Source of the DNA: Flavobacterium sp. 83
GTDB lineage: Bacteria > Bacteroidota > Bacteroidia > Flavobacteriales > Flavobacteriaceae
Direction: 5' to 3'
Length of the DNA stretch: 64,000 nucleotides
NCBI RefSeq assembly: GCF_000744835.1
Contig: NZ_JQMS01000001.1
Coordinates: forward strand, 3,534,001 to 3,598,000
Made by a program: the position numbers and the translations under genes. How positions within the stretch are numbered: position 1 is the first letter of the stretch; each line of letters begins with the position of its first letter. Below are positions 50,065 to 59,683 of the stretch, in pieces. The notes beneath the pieces were generated by a model. That model searched no databases. It was not told where the DNA came from and saw only the letters and a program-made list of their open reading frames with translations.

Positions 50065-52434
50065 ATGGATTATCATTTTTTCAAAGAAAGCCCATTTAAG
50101 ACCTTAATTTCGTTTCATAAACTCATTGAAACATTGGAGGAAATTGCATCAACGAATATAGATTATCGCTCTAATTATGCCAAAGCTTTATTACAACAAA
50201 TAGAATCATTTCCCGAATTTAGAACTGGAATTGAAGATTTTAATTTGATTCATAAAAATGAAACTCTAATAAAATATTTGCTTGCTGACCTATTCCCAAC
50301 TGCTTTAACAAATAATGAAATTAAAGCTGTAACTATTCCTTTTCAAAATTTTACATTTAATTACACCGAAAGATTCAAAAAAATACTTCATAATGCAGGA
50401 GCAACTTTTGATATGACTATCAGGGATTTTGATGGCAATCAATTCTATATTATGAATTGTATTTTGATTTTGAATACATTTTATAATCAACATTTTGATT
50501 TCAACAAACCTTTGTTTTACGATATTCCAGATGCAAATGGAATCATGAAACATTACAGAATTCTATATAATGCCGATTTTATGGAAATTATCCCTACAGA
50601 TAAAGCGATACCTTTAACTTCAGAAGACATCGATTTATTGATGGATAATTATAACAATATTGATTTATGGAAAGAAAAATTTCCCGATAAAAGTTGGATT
50701 TTAAAAGGTTTTGGTATAGTATCGCTATTTGATGTTTCCATTGAAAGTGCCATTTCTAACTTAAAAAGTAATCTTTTAAAATCAGAAGCCGAGGAAACTG
50801 AAAGAACCCAAAATTTTGAAACTATTTTTCGTTCCATTTTCAAAATTTCTGATTTGAAAATTGGTTTTATTATTTATAATGAAGAAGATGAAAAATTTGT
50901 AAAACCGCCTTATGATGATAAAAAAATAAGCAGTTTTATTCTTAACGATATGCCAGAGGCCGATTGTAGAAATGCCCTTTTTGGATGCTCATTGGAAAAT
51001 ATTTTAGAACAAAGCAAACCTTTTGTAATTTCAAACGTCAAAAAATTTGCCACAACTGCAGGAAATGAAAAACTTGGTGAGCATTTTATAAGACAAAATA
51101 TTCAAAGCTGTATTCTCGCTCCTGTAATAAAAAACGATAAACTTTTAGGTATTATAGAATTGGTATCGGCAAAACCTAGGGAACTTAACAGCATTAATGC
51201 AAATAATCTAGATTTGATTTTGCCGTATTTAGTAGATACATTAGAGCGCTATAAAAATGATATGCGACACCAAATAGAAGCTGTTATTCAAAGAGAATAT
51301 ACAACAATTCACCCTAGTGTTTATTGGAAATTTAGAAGAGAAGCGCAAAAATATTTTCAAACGAACAGCCCAAATAAAGACTATATTTTTAAAGAAATTG
51401 TTTTTAAAGAAGTTTATCCATTATATGGCCAAATTGATATTAAAGGTTCATCTGATCATCGAAATGGAACCGTAAAAGAGGATTTGAAAAACCAATTAAA
51501 AACACTCTTAGAAATTTTTGAGAGTCTTAAATCAAATACGAATCTTGTCTTATTGGAGCAACGAAAATTTGAATTACAATCGTTTTTCACGGAATTAAAT
51601 TCTCCTCTCAAAGCTGATACTGAACAACAAATTCAGCGTTATATTGAAACTGAAATCCATCCCATTTTAAATAATTCTAAAATGGATAATGAGTGCCAAA
51701 TTTTGGTTAAGCACTATTTTGAAAAACTGGATGAAAAAACGGGAATGTTTTATCATTCCAGAAAGAAATTCGATAATGCAATGTCAATTATCAATAAAAA
51801 ATTAGCCTCCATTTTAGATAAAAAGCAAGTTGAAGCTCAAAATATTTTTCCCCATTATTATGAAAGATTCAAAACTGATGGTGTAGAACACAATCTCTAT
51901 ATAGGTGCTTCAATCGCTCCAACTAAAGTTTTTGACAGTATGTATCTTCATAATTTAAGATTATGGCAATTGCAAACTTTGTGCGAAATGGAATTAGAAC
52001 ATCATTTACTCAAATTTTCATTGCCTTATGAACTCGATGTAACTTCGTTAATTTTAGTATTCAGTTCTCCTATTACTATTCGTTTTAGAATGGATGAAAA
52101 ACGTTTTGATGTTGATGGAACTTACAATGCCCGTTATGAAGTTGTAAAAAAACGTATTGACAAAGCCAACATTAAAGGAACGAAAGAAAGAATTACCCAA
52201 AAAGAAAAAATAACGATTGTATATTCCCATAATCAGGAAGAAGCTGAATATTTGAATTACATTAAATTTTTACAATTCAAAAAAATATTAGAACCAACAA
52301 TCGAGCAATTTGAAGTGGAAGAATTGCAAGGAGTATCCGGTCTTAGAGCCATTAGAGTAAAAGTGACAAACGAGAATAAACAACAAGTTACTGAAAATTA
52401 TTCCTATCAGGATTTACTGGACGAGCTAAATTAA
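50065..52434 (+). CDS. Large GAF-domain protein of unknown function
   Basis: 789-aa soluble protein. A central GAF domain spans about residues 245-395 (FIIYNEEDEKFVKPPYDDKK, IQSCILAPVIKNDKLLGIIE). The N-terminal 240 residues and the C-terminal half, which has helical segments (about 400-590) and a mixed region (YERFKTDGVEHNLYIGASIA), show no domain I recognise. No kinase, cyclase or phosphodiesterase motif is present, so it may be a sensor without a fused output. It is convergent with, and its stop overlaps the stop of, the HD-DUF5706 gene, a pairing that suggests related roles. Confidence 0.8.
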   Translation: MDYHFFKESPFKTLISFHKLIETLEEIASTNIDYRSNYAKALLQQIESFPEFRTGIEDFNLIHKNETLIKYLLADLFPTALTNNEIKAVTIPFQNFTFNYTERFKKILHNAGATFDMTIRDFDGNQFYIMNCILILNTFYNQHFDFNKPLFYDIPDANGIMKHYRILYNADFMEIIPTDKAIPLTSEDIDLLMDNYNNIDLWKEKFPDKSWILKGFGIVSLFDVSIESAISNLKSNLLKSEAEETERTQNFETIFRSIFKISDLKIGFIIYNEEDEKFVKPPYDDKKISSFILNDMPEADCRNALFGCSLENILEQSKPFVISNVKKFATTAGNEKLGEHFIRQNIQSCILAPVIKNDKLLGIIELVSAKPRELNSINANNLDLILPYLVDTLERYKNDMRHQIEAVIQREYTTIHPSVYWKFRREAQKYFQTNSPNKDYIFKEIVFKEVYPLYGQIDIKGSSDHRNGTVKEDLKNQLKTLLEIFESLKSNTNLVLLEQRKFELQSFFTELNSPLKADTEQQIQRYIETEIHPILNNSKMDNECQILVKHYFEKLDEKTGMFYHSRKKFDNAMSIINKKLASILDKKQVEAQNIFPHYYERFKTDGVEHNLYIGASIAPTKVFDSMYLHNLRLWQLQTLCEMELEHHLLKFSLPYELDVTSLILVFSSPITIRFRMDEKRFDVDGTYNARYEVVKKRIDKANIKGTKERITQKEKITIVYSHNQEEAEYLNYIKFLQFKKILEPTIEQFEVEELQGVSGLRAIRVKVTNENKQQVTENYSYQDLLDELN

Positions 52435-53615
52435 GCACCAACCATTTTGAATGCTATAACAAAAGCAATAACCGAAATAACAATTCCAATCATAAAAAGA
52501 TTATAGGCTATTCTTAATAGCCTGTATTTTTTTTCTAAAACTATTCCTAAAAAATACAAATCTTTAATCATCGAATTATAAATATACTCTCTGTCTTTCA
52601 TCATTTCGTTCATAGCCCATTCGTAGTCTTGCAACGGCATTTTATAGAAATTACCAAAGAAAAGTAAATTCACTTTTTTATTTTCAATATCTTCCTTGGT
52701 AAAAACACCTCTTGTTACTTTTGGCCGTGTAGAAAGAATGGCAAAAATGATCGTAATAACACTTGATAGTACCATAATAAAGGTTGGAATCACCAAATGG
52801 GCATTCTTTGGACTATCAAGTTTTGGAATAATAGTAGAAAGTGCAATTGAAATAATAATCGCATTTACAGAAAGTAGAATATTGGCCTTACTATCAGCAA
52901 TACCACTTAAACGCGTATGATTACCAAGTGTAACTCTGAAAACAGTATCGATACCACGTTCTGGTTTTTCCTCTTTTTCTTTCTTTTTATCTTCTTTTTT
53001 CAATTTTTCTTTCTTTTTATTTTCAGCCGAATTTATTTTTTTAAAGATTCTTTTTATATTTTTTTCTTTTAATGGTTGCCAGTGTTCTAAAGCGAAATCA
53101 GTATAAAATTGATGCTTATTTACTAAAAAATCCAAATTTTCAGCAGCCCAATCTTTATCAGAATACAATTTATTCTCTGTATTTTCCCATTCTTTTCTCA
53201 AAACTTCACAACTGGACATATAATCGTCACTAAAAAGATGGTAATAATCAGCATCTTTAATTATTTTTTCCAAAAGAGTCTTAGGCACATATGTCTTTGC
53301 AGTGGCTTTTATTAGGTTGACAATTTTTGTAATATACTCTTCTGATTTTCCTTTTTCTTTCAAAAATTGGGTCACAATGCTACTACTGGAATCTTCATGA
53401 TTAGTACAACCATTAATGTACCCAGCATCATGAAACCATGCTGCAATAAGTAAAATTTCTTTGTCCTCAGCATTTATATTCATACCATCAGCAAGTGTTA
53501 CAACAGCTGCTACCATCTCCTGTGTGTGATGAATATTATGGTAAGTATATGAATTAGAAAGTTTATCTTTGAGTAATTTACCAACAAAATCTTCGGCTTG
53601 TTCTATAAGATTCAT
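52431..53615 (-). CDS. HD phosphohydrolase fused to a DUF5706 (Pycsar-effector-like) membrane domain
   Basis: 394-aa protein. Residues 1-190 are an HD domain (YTYHNIHHTQEMVAAVV; AWFHDAGYINGCTNHE; IIKDADYYHLFSDDY). A lysine/glutamate-rich linker (about 200-222) leads to a DUF5706 domain with three to four transmembrane helices (about 245-390; GNHTRLSGIADSKANILLSV is its signature). DUF5706 proteins act as membrane effectors in Pycsar anti-phage systems, but no pyrimidine cyclase is near. The HD domain could degrade a nucleotide signal, giving a self-limiting or housekeeping signalling protein. Divergent from the phosphoesterase gene with only 25 bp between start codons. Confidence 0.85.
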   Translation of the reverse strand: MNLIEQAEDFVGKLLKDKLSNSYTYHNIHHTQEMVAAVVTLADGMNINAEDKEILLIAAWFHDAGYINGCTNHEDSSSSIVTQFLKEKGKSEEYITKIVNLIKATAKTYVPKTLLEKIIKDADYYHLFSDDYMSSCEVLRKEWENTENKLYSDKDWAAENLDFLVNKHQFYTDFALEHWQPLKEKNIKRIFKKINSAENKKKEKLKKEDKKKEKEEKPERGIDTVFRVTLGNHTRLSGIADSKANILLSVNAIIISIALSTIIPKLDSPKNAHLVIPTFIMVLSSVITIIFAILSTRPKVTRGVFTKEDIENKKVNLLFFGNFYKMPLQDYEWAMNEMMKDREYIYNSMIKDLYFLGIVLEKKYRLLRIAYNLFMIGIVISVIAFVIAFKMVGA

Positions 53616-53640
53616 AAAGAAATAATTATACTACTAAATT

Positions 53641-56600
53641 ATGGAATTGTTTTTTGATAATCGTTTTATAAATAGGAATAAAATAAATTTACGGCTTATT
53701 TTTTTGTTTTTGATTCTGCAATCTTGCGCAACTCATCATGCGCAATTTGGAAAAAACATTAAAAATTCTGTAACTGAAAACGCTTCTGATACTTCAAAAA
53801 TTGTGCATACTTTTTTTTTAGTAGGCGATGCGGGTAACGCGAATGAAGAGAAATCGCAGCAAACACTTGATTTACTGGCTAATCAATTGAAAAAGGCAAC
53901 TAAAAATGCTACTCTATTATTTCTTGGCGACAATATTTACCCAAAAGGATTACCTAATACTGACAAGCCAAATGAACGCATTATTGCTGAAAACAAGCTA
54001 ACAAATCAACTAAAACTATCTAAAGATTTCAAAGGCAAAACCATATTCATACCTGGGAACCATGATTGGTACAGCGGTATGAAGGGATTAGACAGACAAG
54101 CTAAATTTGTATCGGATTATTTAAACGATAAAAAATCATTTTTACCCAGAAAAGGATGTGGAATTGATGATTTAGAAATAAATAAAAACCTGACACTAAT
54201 CACTATTGACAGCCAATGGTTTTTGGAAGATTGGGATAAAAGCCCTACTATAAATGATGATTGCACTATTAAAACAAGGGAAGACTTTTTTGATGAGTTA
54301 GAAAATATTCTAAATAAAAATCAAGAAAAGACTATAATTCTGGCTATGCATCATCCATTAATTAGTAATGGAACTCATGGTGGACAATTTTCATTAGAAA
54401 AACAGCTTTTCCCTTTAGAGGAAAAAATCCCGTTGCCAATAGTTGGTTCTTTAATTAATTTAATTCGAAAAACGACGGGAATAAGTCCACAAGACATTCA
54501 AAATAAAAAATATACCCTTTTTATAAAAAGAGTAAAAACATTGATTCAAAGTCAGGATAATGTTATTGTTGTTTCTGGCCACGATCATAATTTACAATAT
54601 ATTGACAAGGATAATATCAAGCAGATTATTAGCGGAGCCGGGTCAAAATCAGAGGCAGCAAAAGCCGTTTTCCCTACTGATTTCTCTTATGGCGGAAATG
54701 GTTTCGCTGCATTAAATATTTATGAAAATGGCGCTGTAAAAGTGTTATTTTATGGAAATGTAAAAAATAATGAGAAATTACTTTTTACACACACTGTTTT
54801 AGATTCGAAAGAGAATTACAACCAGATATTCCCTTCCTCATTTCCCAAAATGACAACATCAGCAATTTATTCTGAAAAACAAACCCATAAAAATGGATTT
54901 TATAGATTTCTCTTTGGACAACATTATAGAAAACAATACAGCACGCCAATAACCGTTCAAACCACTACAATTGATACTCTTTTTGGCGGATTAAAACCAA
55001 AAAGAGCCGGAGGCGGACATCAATCTAAATCATTACAACTAGTTGATAAAAATGGAAAAGAATATGTGATGCGGGCCCTGAAGAAAAGCGCATCACGTTT
55101 TTTACAAGCTGTAGCGTTCAAGGATCAATTTGTTGTAAATGATTTTGAAGATACGTATGCTGAGAACTTTTTGTTTGACTTTTATACTACTTCTCATCCT
55201 TACACTCCATTTGTAGTGGGGAATTTAGCAGAAAAAATTGGGCTTGCCCATACGAATCCAATATTGTACTACATCCCAAAACATAAAGCTTTAAAAGGTT
55301 TCAATACTGATTTTGGAGATGAATTATATATGATGGAAGAACGTCCTGCAGATAGTCAAAAAGACTTAAAAACCTTTGGTAAACCAAATGCAATTATTGG
55401 AACAGATGATTTATTAAAAAATCTGCATAAGGACGAGGAGTATACTGTGGATGAATCTGCTTATATTAAAGCCCGATTATTTGATATGCTCATAGGTGAT
55501 TGGGACAGACACAGTGACCAATGGCGTTGGGGAGAGTATAAAGACGGTGAAAAAATAGTTTATAAACCCATTCCCAGAGATAGAGATCAAGCTTTTTCAA
55601 AATACGACGGAGCGTTACTTTCACTCCTAATGAATATGCCGGCTTTGCGCCACATGCAAACTTTTAAGGAGGCTATCCGAAATGTGAAATGGTTCAACCG
55701 CGAACCCTATCCACAAGATATTGCTTTATTAAAAACAGCCGATGAAAACGATTGGATTAACCAAGCTAAATACATTCAGGAACACCTATCAGATGCTGAT
55801 ATTGATACTGCTTTTGATAATCTGCCTGCAACAATACAAGATGAAACAATTAAAAGTATTAAACATAAATTAAAAATAAGAAAAACCCAATTGCAACGCT
55901 ATGCTACGGAATATTATAAAGTGCTGCAGAAAACAGTTTTGATGGTTGGTACTGATAAAAAAGACAAATTTATAATTACCCATAAAGCAAAAAATAATCT
56001 TGAGATTGCCGTTTATCGCATAAAAAAAAATGAAGAAGAATTAGTTTACACCAAAAATTTCTCGGCTGGTACAACCAAAAACATTTGGATTTATGGTTTG
56101 GATGATGATGATTTTTTTGAAGTAAAAGGAAACACAAAAGCAGCGATAAACATTCGTTTGATTGGCGGACAAAACATTGATTCTTATGCTATAGAAAACG
56201 GAAGGAAAATAAAAATATATGATTTTAAATCAAAAGAGAACATTTATGCTTTAGATTCTAAAACTAAAACTGTTTTGACAGATGATTATGAAACTAATCT
56301 TTACGATTATGAAAAACCCAAATTCAATGTGTTTTCAGGATTACCTTTTGGTGGTTATAATCCTGATGATGGAGTAAAATTAGGTTTCATCGCCAATTAT
56401 ACTGTAAATAAATTCAATCAGAATCCATATACTCAAAAACACATTCTTAAAGCCAATTATTTTTTTGCAACCAATGGATATGAGCTCATTTACAATGGCT
56501 CTTTTCCGAAAGCCTTAGGCAAATGGGATCTGGATTTAGAATCAAAATTTACCAGTCCTAACTTTACAATTAATTATTTTGGTTCTGGAAATGAAACCAT

Positions 56601-57372
56601 AAACAATGATGAAACTTTTGGAATGAATTACAATCGGGTTCGTCTTAGAACTCTAAGAGTAACACCATCTATAAAGAAAATAGGAAAATATGGAAGTGAA
56701 ATCAATTTTTCGACCACATTTGAAAAAATCAGTGTTGAAGAAACTAACAATCGTTTTATCAATATACCAGGAGTTGTAAATCCTGAAGTTTTTACTAGCC
56801 AACAATTCGCCGGAGCGACAATTAAATACAGCTTTGAGAATTATGATATTCCTTCTTTTCCAACTATGGGCTTTGGATTTTCGATAGCTGGAAGTTGGAA
56901 AATGAATACAAACGATACAAAAAGAAATTTCCCTACACTAGAAAGTAAAATTAATTTTAATCATAAAATTGATGCTAATGGCAAAGTCGTTTTAGCTACT
57001 ATTTTAAAATCAAAAATACTTTTAAACAACAATTTTGAATTTTACCAAGGTGCTACATTAGGAGGTGATTATGATGTAAGAGGATATAGAAACGAACGCT
57101 TCATAGGAAACCAATCTTTTTATCAAAGTAGCGATATTAGATGGAATTTGGGAAAAATAAGAAGAAGTCTCATTCCTATGACTTACGGGATTTTAGGTGG
57201 TTTTGATTATGGTCGGGTTTGGGTTAATGGCGAAAATTCAAATAAATGGTACCAATCCTTTGGTGGCGGATTATGGCTCAATGGGTTGAATGTGATTACG
57301 GCAAGAATAACGTATTTCAAAAGTATTAATGAAGAAGCACGTATTGCTTTTGGTTTAGGATTTGGTTTTTAG
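53641..57372 (+). CDS. Lipoprotein metallophosphoesterase fused to an outer-membrane barrel
   Basis: 1243-aa protein. Signal region with lipobox LILQSC (Cys about residue 28). Calcineurin-like phosphoesterase (about 55-370) with all metal motifs: FLVGDAGNAN, LFLGDNIYPKGLP, IPGNHDWYSG, LAMHHPLIS, VVSGHDHNLQY. A central region (about 420-870) includes LFDMLIGDWDRHSDQWRWGE and IPRDRDQAFSKYDG, similar to kinase- or HipA-like loops. The C-terminal part (about 880-1243) is a BamA/surface-antigen-like beta barrel ending in aromatic F. The combination suggests a surface enzyme that displays or threads its catalytic part through its own barrel; substrate unknown. Confidence 0.85.
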   Translation: MELFFDNRFINRNKINLRLIFLFLILQSCATHHAQFGKNIKNSVTENASDTSKIVHTFFLVGDAGNANEEKSQQTLDLLANQLKKATKNATLLFLGDNIYPKGLPNTDKPNERIIAENKLTNQLKLSKDFKGKTIFIPGNHDWYSGMKGLDRQAKFVSDYLNDKKSFLPRKGCGIDDLEINKNLTLITIDSQWFLEDWDKSPTINDDCTIKTREDFFDELENILNKNQEKTIILAMHHPLISNGTHGGQFSLEKQLFPLEEKIPLPIVGSLINLIRKTTGISPQDIQNKKYTLFIKRVKTLIQSQDNVIVVSGHDHNLQYIDKDNIKQIISGAGSKSEAAKAVFPTDFSYGGNGFAALNIYENGAVKVLFYGNVKNNEKLLFTHTVLDSKENYNQIFPSSFPKMTTSAIYSEKQTHKNGFYRFLFGQHYRKQYSTPITVQTTTIDTLFGGLKPKRAGGGHQSKSLQLVDKNGKEYVMRALKKSASRFLQAVAFKDQFVVNDFEDTYAENFLFDFYTTSHPYTPFVVGNLAEKIGLAHTNPILYYIPKHKALKGFNTDFGDELYMMEERPADSQKDLKTFGKPNAIIGTDDLLKNLHKDEEYTVDESAYIKARLFDMLIGDWDRHSDQWRWGEYKDGEKIVYKPIPRDRDQAFSKYDGALLSLLMNMPALRHMQTFKEAIRNVKWFNREPYPQDIALLKTADENDWINQAKYIQEHLSDADIDTAFDNLPATIQDETIKSIKHKLKIRKTQLQRYATEYYKVLQKTVLMVGTDKKDKFIITHKAKNNLEIAVYRIKKNEEELVYTKNFSAGTTKNIWIYGLDDDDFFEVKGNTKAAINIRLIGGQNIDSYAIENGRKIKIYDFKSKENIYALDSKTKTVLTDDYETNLYDYEKPKFNVFSGLPFGGYNPDDGVKLGFIANYTVNKFNQNPYTQKHILKANYFFATNGYELIYNGSFPKALGKWDLDLESKFTSPNFTINYFGSGNETINNDETFGMNYNRVRLRTLRVTPSIKKIGKYGSEINFSTTFEKISVEETNNRFINIPGVVNPEVFTSQQFAGATIKYSFENYDIPSFPTMGFGFSIAGSWKMNTNDTKRNFPTLESKINFNHKIDANGKVVLATILKSKILLNNNFEFYQGATLGGDYDVRGYRNERFIGNQSFYQSSDIRWNLGKIRRSLIPMTYGILGGFDYGRVWVNGENSNKWYQSFGGGLWLNGLNVITARITYFKSINEEARIAFGLGFGF

Positions 57373-58236
57373 TTTTTTGAGAGAAACCTCATATACCTTT
57401 CCTCGTATTTTCTTTGTTTTTTCATCTGCAATAATCAAGGTTTCATTATTCTTAAAGCAAATAGCTTCTTTTTGAGAAAAGTGGTTTAAATACAATTCTG
57501 TTTTAACTCCTTTGAGGAAATTATCTCCCGTAAAATTTTCGAATATCCAAATTTTGTCATGGCTTAAAACTACCACTTTCGATTCATCCGGGCTTATGCT
57601 TGCACTTGTTATTGCACAATGATTGTAATCTGCGCATGTCTTGAATTTTCCCATAAATTCTGCTTGATGAAAACCTGCTGCATTTGGCACTTTATACAAA
57701 TAGGAAGTTCCGTCAAAACCTTTGCTTCGATTTTTGGTGAACAGATAGAAATTGTTTTTAAACTCGAAGAAACCTTCAACATCATAGAACCTTTCCGTTT
57801 TTTTGGGTGGAAAATCTTTTTGTTCCGGATAGGCAAACGAAATTTTGTAAACCGGTATTGTACTTTCGTTTTCTAATGCATTTTTATCAATTTTATAAAT
57901 ACACAAATCCTGACGCACATTGTCATTGTTACCAAAATCTCCTATATACAGATTCCCTTCTTTATCTTTTGAAATATCTTCCCAATCAATATTTTCTGTA
58001 TTTTCGATGGTCATATTTTTGACAATTTCCCCCTTGGAATTTAATCCATAAATTGAATTAGCATTGCCACTGTCTTCTAATGTCCAAAGCAAATTGTTTG
58101 TTGGAAAATAAGTAATACCTGAAACTTCTTTTAACTTTTTAGGCAAAGAATAAAGCGTAGTTAGTGAATTCGAATCCTGTTGGCAGGATAAAAAAACAAA
58201 AGCTGCTACGACCAAAATATAGTATTTCAAACCCAT
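57355..58236 (-). CDS. SdiA-regulated-like lipoprotein (beta-propeller type)
   Basis: 293-aa lipoprotein: signal MGLKYYILVVAAFVFLSCQQ with lipobox FLSC (Cys18). The rest is beta-rich: KELKEVSGITYFPTNNLLWT-like start, WEDISKDKEGNLYIGDFGNN, YDVEGFFEFKNNFYLFTKNR and SPDESKVVVLSHDKIWIF, as in the SdiA-regulated / esterase-like propeller family. Role unknown. Its end overlaps the end of the convergent phosphoesterase gene by 18 bp. Confidence 0.8.
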   Translation of the reverse strand: MGLKYYILVVAAFVFLSCQQDSNSLTTLYSLPKKLKEVSGITYFPTNNLLWTLEDSGNANSIYGLNSKGEIVKNMTIENTENIDWEDISKDKEGNLYIGDFGNNDNVRQDLCIYKIDKNALENESTIPVYKISFAYPEQKDFPPKKTERFYDVEGFFEFKNNFYLFTKNRSKGFDGTSYLYKVPNAAGFHQAEFMGKFKTCADYNHCAITSASISPDESKVVVLSHDKIWIFENFTGDNFLKGVKTELYLNHFSQKEAICFKNNETLIIADEKTKKIRGKVYEVSLKKLKTKS

Positions 58237-58263
58237 TATGGATAAATATAAATTTATAAAAAA

Positions 58264-59328
58264 CTAAAATCCAGTATTGAATAAATTAGTGTTTTTAAAG
58301 TTTCTGGTAATAAATTCAAAAGCCGCACTCATTACATTCCCCATAGATTTAGCTTTTTTAAAATTCAAATCATTGGTATATCGATACAGTTCTAATTTTA
58401 ATTGATTCAAATGTTCATCCGTCGATATCGTATCTGAACCCATGATTTGTAGTAATCTTTTGATACGATTTTCAGCAGAATGTATTCTTTTGGCTAAAAC
58501 TGCTCGCTCTTCATCTTTATATTGCTCTATCGAACTATGTTGCAATTTATCTTTAACCAGCTTAACCATAGGATAATTTTCTTTAAAAAACTGAGGTCGA
58601 TACACTTTAAAATTTCCTTCAAAACATTGTTGGTCAAAATCAATTGCACGAATTCTGTAAACTACCTGATCAAAATCGTGAATGGGTATAATTACATAAT
58701 TATACGAACGCATATCCCCTAACAATCGAATCATACAGCGCTCATTGAACTTCACAAATTCTTTTGCTATTTGAGATTTTTCTGTTTCAGTACAATCAGC
58801 AAGAAGTGTTTTTATGAACACATCCCCCGCAATTCCCATGATGTGTTCTTCGATTAAAGTGTCTTTGTACACTAAGAAATTTATTTTATCTGGAGATAGA
58901 ATATGCTCTAACTCTAATCCATATACACGGGAAGCATCTGCTTTTTTTACATAAAAATGAGTGTAATTATCATTGAGAATATTTCTTACTTTGATTCGAA
59001 AAGGTTTTGAATTTCCAAAAGTGCAATAATCGATTGAATCTACGTTCAGAAACTTAATAATTCCCAGATTCCCATCCGAATGTAAAAGAGAATAGATTTT
59101 CATCAAAGTCAAATCAATCTCTTTCCGTTCAAATTCATTATAATAAACCCGAATCCACAAAGTATCTTGATCGTGTTTATCATATACATTTATAGAACCT
59201 GAAAAACGTAACAAATCATCATAAAAAATGGGCACTTTTGAAATTCGGTCAAACCGTTCCAAATAATCCAAAAGTGAATTGTTTATGGGATAAGACGGTT
59301 TTTTAAAAAGCATTATTGGCTCGCTCAT
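58264..59328 (-). CDS. Conserved unknown protein with kinase-like motif
   Basis: 354-aa soluble protein, no signal peptide. I do not recognise the family. Two segments, GDMRSYNYVIIPIHDFDQVV and YRIRAIDFDQQCFEGNFKVY (about residues 205-245), resemble the catalytic and metal-binding loops of atypical kinases (an N followed by an IDFD motif), and the C-terminal part (270-354) is helical. It lies 27 bp upstream of the SdiA-regulated-like gene and may share its transcript. Function is not assigned. Confidence 0.6.
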   Translation of the reverse strand: MSEPIMLFKKPSYPINNSLLDYLERFDRISKVPIFYDDLLRFSGSINVYDKHDQDTLWIRVYYNEFERKEIDLTLMKIYSLLHSDGNLGIIKFLNVDSIDYCTFGNSKPFRIKVRNILNDNYTHFYVKKADASRVYGLELEHILSPDKINFLVYKDTLIEEHIMGIAGDVFIKTLLADCTETEKSQIAKEFVKFNERCMIRLLGDMRSYNYVIIPIHDFDQVVYRIRAIDFDQQCFEGNFKVYRPQFFKENYPMVKLVKDKLQHSSIEQYKDEERAVLAKRIHSAENRIKRLLQIMGSDTISTDEHLNQLKLELYRYTNDLNFKKAKSMGNVMSAAFEFITRNFKNTNLFNTGF

Positions 59329-59683
59329 TAGAAATATGTTTTATGCAAAATTACAACAAATTAGAACTCAAAAACACACAAAAAAAGGAACTTCTACAAC
59401 CTTTCAAATCATGATTTTGATTCCATACATGGAATTTCAAAAGCTAATTTTAATATTAGCTAAGTACTTCTAATTACGAAAAATACCCCAAAGCATGCTA
59501 TCTTAATTATTAAAAAACAAGAATTTCATTTTAGCAATAAACATAAACGTTTTAAATTCAAACACTTAAATAAAATGATAATTTAAAAACCTAAATTAGT
59601 CCCTCATTTATGTTAAAAAAAGCTTGTAAAGATATATTTATTTTACATTTGATTAATTCCCAATAGATTAATGAATACCTACT
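59329..59683. other. Gene-free region with two small inverted repeats and a promoter
   Basis: No coding frame. TTCCAT-AC-ATGGAA (59421-59434) and AGCTAAT-N6-ATTAGCT (59442-59461) stand side by side and could be operators or a weak hairpin. A consensus -7 element TACATTTG (59644-59651) lies 32 bp before the PAS kinase start. Confidence 0.6.

Noticed and set aside
52431..53615. Complete Pycsar anti-phage system.
   Set aside because: The effector-like membrane domain is present, but no cyclase lies nearby, and the HD fusion is not the classical Pycsar effector.
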